Shown piece by piece: positions 12,966 through 16,144 of a stretch of 16,144 nt of DNA. Each line of letters begins with the position of its first letter. Within the stretch, counting starts at the first letter, position 1. The notes below the pieces were generated by a model. It was not told where the DNA came from, searched no databases, and worked only from the letters and a program-made list of their open reading frames with translations. A program made the position numbers and the translations under genes. This DNA comes from an uncultured Flavobacteriales bacterium (GTDB lineage Bacteria > Bacteroidota > Bacteroidia > Flavobacteriales > Vicingaceae): assembly GCA_946886085.1 (NCBI GenBank), contig CAMPHX010000005.1, positions 1 through 16,144 on the forward strand. The letters are read 5' to 3'.

Positions 12966-14066
12966 ATGAAAACACATAAAATTATAATTAGTGGAGGAGG
13001 AACGGGAGGTCATATCTTTCCGGCTATTGCCATAGCGAATGCTATAAAAAGTAAGTTCCCTCACACCGAAATTTTATTTGTTGGAGCTGAAGGTAAAATG
13101 GAAATGGAAAAAGTTCCTGCTGCAGGCTATGAAATTATTGGCTTGCCAATTATGGGATTACAACGTAGGCTTACACTTCAGAATTTAAAGTTTCCTATTA
13201 TGTTGTTTAAAAGCATGATGAAAGCTAAAAGCATCATCAGAGAGTTTAAGCCTGATGTGGTTGTTGGTGTTGGAGGTTATGCTAGTGGTCCATTGTTAAG
13301 AGCAGCTACCAAAATGGGTATTCCTGCATTAATTCAAGAACAAAATTCTTATCCTGGAATTACCAATAAATTGTTGGCAACCAAGGTGCAGAAAATTTGT
13401 GTAGCCTATCCGCAAATGGAAAGATTTTTCCCTAAAGAAAAAATTATTGTAACGGGTAACCCTGTCCGTCAGGATATTAAAAACCTAAGTGCCAAAAGAG
13501 AAAGAGGAATAGAGTTTTTTGGATTGGATAAAGATAAAAAAACAGTGTTAGTAATTGGTGGAAGTTTAGGAGCAAGAACCATTAATGAAAGTATAGAAAG
13601 CGGATTGGAAAAATTTGCTCAAAAAAATATTCAGTTGGTTTGGCAAACAGGAAAATGGTATGAAGATAAAGCAGCATTAGCGGTTAAACCTTTTGAAAAT
13701 AACGGAATAAAAACCATGGCATTTATTTCTAAAATGGATTATGCTTATGCTGTGGCGGATGTTGTAATTTCTAGGGCTGGTGCAAGTTCAATTTCCGAAT
13801 TGTGTATTGCAGCAAAAGCAACTGTTTTTGTTCCATCACCAAATGTAGCCGAAGATCATCAAACTAAAAATGCAATGGCGTTGGTAAATCAAAATGCCGC
13901 AATTTTGGTTAAAGATGTTGAAGCCAAAGAAAAACTGGTAGAGCAAACACTAGCATTGGTAAAAGATGAAATGCAAAAAGAAAAATTAAGTGTAAACATT
14001 GCAAAAATGGCTTTTAACGATTCAGCTGAAATTATTGCTGATGAAGTAATGAAGTTAATTAAATAA
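12966..14066 (+). CDS. murG: Lipid II synthase MurG (UDP-GlcNAc:lipid I transferase)
   Basis: MurG adds GlcNAc from UDP-GlcNAc to lipid I on the cytoplasmic face of the inner membrane, giving lipid II. The 366-residue GT-B glycosyltransferase shows the N-terminal glycine-rich ISGGGTGGHIFPAIAIA (8-24), VVGVGGYASGPLL (99-111), QEQNSYPGITNK (124-135), the second glycine-rich VIGGSLGARTIN (196-207), and the donor-binding SRAGASSISEL (269-279) leading to VPSPNVAEDHQTKNA (289-303). Length is normal. It starts 20 bases after ftsW with an AAGGAAATAAGAA leader, one of the few in the window with a partial Shine-Dalgarno, and ends 3 bases before murC. Confidence 0.96.
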   Translation: MKTHKIIISGGGTGGHIFPAIAIANAIKSKFPHTEILFVGAEGKMEMEKVPAAGYEIIGLPIMGLQRRLTLQNLKFPIMLFKSMMKAKSIIREFKPDVVVGVGGYASGPLLRAATKMGIPALIQEQNSYPGITNKLLATKVQKICVAYPQMERFFPKEKIIVTGNPVRQDIKNLSAKRERGIEFFGLDKDKKTVLVIGGSLGARTINESIESGLEKFAQKNIQLVWQTGKWYEDKAALAVKPFENNGIKTMAFISKMDYAYAVADVVISRAGASSISELCIAAKATVFVPSPNVAEDHQTKNAMALVNQNAAILVKDVEAKEKLVEQTLALVKDEMQKEKLSVNIAKMAFNDSAEIIADEVMKLIK

Positions 14067-14069
14067 TAA

Positions 14070-15461
14070 ATGAACATAAATACTATCCATACGGTTTATT
14101 TTTTAGGTGTCGGAGGCATTGGCATGAGTGCTTTGGCCAGGTATTTCTTAATTAAGGGCTGTAAAGTGTATGGGTATGACAAAACAAAAACCAGTCTTAC
14201 AGAAGAATTGGAAGCAGAAGGAATTACAATTCATTATAATGAAGATGTAGCTTTAATTCCAGATGTGATTAAAAACAATGAAGAAGGAATTTTAGTGGTT
14301 TATACGCCTGCTATTCCTAAAGACAATAAGGAATGGGTTTGTTTACAGCAAACAGGAATTAAATTGTATAAACGTTCAGAAGTGTTGGGGTTAATTTCTC
14401 AAGAATATTTTACCATTGCTGTTGCTGGAACACACGGAAAAACCACAACATCCTCTATGATAGCTCATGTGTTGAATGAATGTGGAGTAAAATGCAATGC
14501 TTTTTTAGGCGGCATTAGTTTAAACTTTAACTCTAATTTGTTACTTAATGAAGATGCTAAAATTGTTGTTGTAGAAGCGGATGAGTTTGACAGGTCTTTC
14601 CTTACTTTAAAACCTAACATTGCTATTGTAACTTCTTTAGATGCTGATCATTTAGATATTTATGAAAATAAAAATGAGATGCATAATGCTTACAAAGCCT
14701 TTGTAGAAAAGATAAATCCAACAGGAACCTTAATAACCAAACAAGCTTATCTAAACATTTTGCAATCCAACAATAAACTAAATACACTTACTTATTCTAT
14801 AGAAAAAAAGGCTGATTATGCCCTGAAAAGCAAAAGAGTAGAAGACGGTAATTTTTTAATTGATATAGAAACACCAAGTGATGTGTCTCAAAATATGGTA
14901 ATTGGGTTGCCTGGAATTCATAACATAGAAAATGGATTAGCAGCTTTTGTTGTGGCAGATTTATTAAAGATAGATAGAGAAAGAATTAAAGCCGCATTAA
15001 AATCTTATAAAGGAGTAAAACGTAGGTTTGAATTTCATATTAAAACCAACGACCTTGTTTATATAGATGATTATGCACATCATCCAACAGAATTAACTTT
15101 TGCTATTTCATCTATTAAAGAGTTGTATCCTGACAAAAAAATTACAGGTGTTTTTCAGCCACATTTATACAGCAGAACAAGAGATTTTGCTGATGAATTT
15201 GCAGAAAGTTTGTCTTTATTAGACGAATTGATTTTACTTGATATTTACCCTGCAAGAGAGCTACCTATAGAAGGTGTGAGTTCTGCAATGCTGTTGGAAA
15301 AAGTAACTATTCAACATAAAAAAATAGTACAAAAAGAAGAAGTGCTAAGCTATTTTAAAACTAGCCAGCCTGAAGTATTGGTTACGCTCGGGGCTGGAGA
15401 TATAGATACGCTGGTTCAGCCATTAAAAACAATGTTGAATGCAAAAGCAGTAAATTATTAA
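14070..15461 (+). CDS. murC: UDP-N-acetylmuramate:L-alanine ligase MurC
   Basis: MurC adds L-alanine to UDP-MurNAc, the first stem-peptide residue, using ATP in the cytoplasm. The 463-residue product has the N-terminal nucleotide-binding FLGVGGIGMSALARYF (11-26), the P-loop VAGTHGKTTTSSM (118-130), the MurC-type EADEFDRSFL (169-178), DADHLDIY (191-198), DDYAHHPTE (about 329-337) and QPHLYSRTRDF (about 357-367). The HGKTT form of the P-loop and the DEFDRS motif separate it from MurD and MurE; the related ligase Mpl shares some of these features, but position between murG and ftsQ supports MurC. The final A of its stop codon is the first base of the ftsQ ATG. Confidence 0.95.
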   Translation: MNINTIHTVYFLGVGGIGMSALARYFLIKGCKVYGYDKTKTSLTEELEAEGITIHYNEDVALIPDVIKNNEEGILVVYTPAIPKDNKEWVCLQQTGIKLYKRSEVLGLISQEYFTIAVAGTHGKTTTSSMIAHVLNECGVKCNAFLGGISLNFNSNLLLNEDAKIVVVEADEFDRSFLTLKPNIAIVTSLDADHLDIYENKNEMHNAYKAFVEKINPTGTLITKQAYLNILQSNNKLNTLTYSIEKKADYALKSKRVEDGNFLIDIETPSDVSQNMVIGLPGIHNIENGLAAFVVADLLKIDRERIKAALKSYKGVKRRFEFHIKTNDLVYIDDYAHHPTELTFAISSIKELYPDKKITGVFQPHLYSRTRDFADEFAESLSLLDELILLDIYPARELPIEGVSSAMLLEKVTIQHKKIVQKEEVLSYFKTSQPEVLVTLGAGDIDTLVQPLKTMLNAKAVNY

Positions 15462-16144
15462 TGAAGCAAATAATAAACATATCATTATGGATAATTGCAT
15501 TGGTGTTAATCATTGTAGGATTAAGTTTTGCTAACAAAAATAAGTTGTATATGCAGTTTTCTAAACCTGTTATAGATATAGATTATAATTCTGAAAATAG
15601 ATTCATTGACGAGACAGATGTATTGAAAGAAATCATCCATAATCCGCAGGATACCAGTAAATATTTATATGCCTTTGATGTAACAACAATTGAAGAGCGA
15701 TTAAAAAATAATTTTGCCATAAAAGATGCTCAAGTATATAAAACAGTTGATGGTAAAATTGTAGCATGGGTAAAACAAAACAGACCAATTGCAAGGGTAA
15801 TAAACCACAAAAATGAAAGTTTTTATATGGATGAAGATGGGTATTTAATGTCGCTTTCAGAAAAATATACAGCTCGTTTATTAGTCATTAATGGAAATGT
15901 TAAATCTTCTTATAATCAATATTATAAGAAAAATTTAAGTCAATTAGATGATACTTTGGCGACTAAAACTATTATGGATGAACTATATCAATTGGCTCAA
16001 CTTATTGATAACTCTGAGTTTTGGAAGGCACAAATTGAACAAGTGTATGTTAATAAAGAATTGGAGATTGAATTGATACCAAAAGTAGGAAATCATATAA
16101 TTGTATTGGGAAAACCTGAACATATGGAAGCTAAACTTAATAAG
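15461..16144 (+). CDS. ftsQ: Cell division protein FtsQ (5' part, runs off the window)
   Basis: An open frame of 228 codons starts at the ATG overlapping the murC stop by one base (TAATG) and reaches the right edge without a stop. It encodes a very short cytoplasmic end, one membrane segment (about 5-24), then a POTRA-like region (about 36-106). After that come NRPIARVINHKNESFYMDEDGY (107-128) and LMSLSEKYTARLLVINGNV (129-147), which fit the FtsQ/DivIB region that in Bacteroidota reads roughly PIARV, D-x-x-G, LS, ARV-x-V. FtsQ is a bitopic divisome protein that binds the FtsL-FtsB pair. The position after murC, where ftsQ-ftsA-ftsZ normally follows, supports the call. The C-terminus and any downstream genes are outside the window. 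Confidence 0.88.
   Translation, partial: MKQIINISLWIIALVLIIVGLSFANKNKLYMQFSKPVIDIDYNSENRFIDETDVLKEIIHNPQDTSKYLYAFDVTTIEERLKNNFAIKDAQVYKTVDGKIVAWVKQNRPIARVINHKNESFYMDEDGYLMSLSEKYTARLLVINGNVKSSYNQYYKKNLSQLDDTLATKTIMDELYQLAQLIDNSEFWKAQIEQVYVNKELEIELIPKVGNHIIVLGKPEHMEAKLNK

Noticed and set aside
15301..15350. A-rich runs suggesting a frameshift near the end of murC
   Set aside because: The frame continues with normal MurC C-terminal sequence to a proper stop coupled to ftsQ.

Overview
The window is AT-rich DNA from a member of the Bacteroidota, most likely a flavobacteria-like lineage. The evidence is: a division and cell wall (dcw) cluster in the order usual for that phylum; a -7 promoter element of the Bacteroidota type TAnnTTTG (TACCTTTG before the lipoprotein-sized secreted protein, TAAATTTG and TAAGTTTG before engB); start codons preceded by A-rich leaders rather than strong Shine-Dalgarno sequences; a CarboxypepD_reg-like exported protein; and MraY and FtsQ of Bacteroidota type. 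I cannot name the genus.

Layout. Bases 1-81 are the edge of a preceding gene or gap. Bases 82-1679 hold two forward genes: a DUF218 (YdcF/ElyC/SanA) envelope protein and a secreted carboxypeptidase-regulatory-like protein. Bases 1701-3031 hold two reverse genes, engB then rsmG, probably one transcript. Bases 3032-3300 are the divergent control region between engB and the dcw operon, with a clear four-copy MraZ operator. From 3301 to the right edge everything reads forward: mraZ, rsmH, an ftsL-like gene, ftsI, murE, mraY, murD, a 119-residue unknown, ftsW, murG, murC and the start of ftsQ, which runs off the window.

How the genes work together. MurC, MurD and MurE add L-Ala, D-Glu and (from the DNPR motif) meso-diaminopimelate to UDP-MurNAc in the cytoplasm. 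MraY and MurG build lipid I and lipid II on the inner membrane. FtsW and FtsI polymerise and cross-link septal peptidoglycan, with the FtsL-like protein and FtsQ as divisome scaffolds. RsmH modifies 16S rRNA and MraZ is the cluster's DNA-binding regulator. MurF is not in this cluster and must be encoded elsewhere. Gaps between genes are 0-25 bases with several overlaps, so the cluster looks like one operon. The exception is the 70-base mraY-murD gap.

Most interesting points. (1) A small unknown gene between murD and ftsW has the layout of a stand-alone, degenerate MurD C-terminal domain. (2) Two inverted copies of a GC-rich palindromic repeat flank the murD start; one is translated as part of an unusual MurD N-terminal extension. 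(3) The MraZ operator resembles the AAAGTG(G/T) type with 10-bp spacing. (4) Short dispersed intergenic repeats are shared by separate gaps and create a false N-terminal extension in rsmG.
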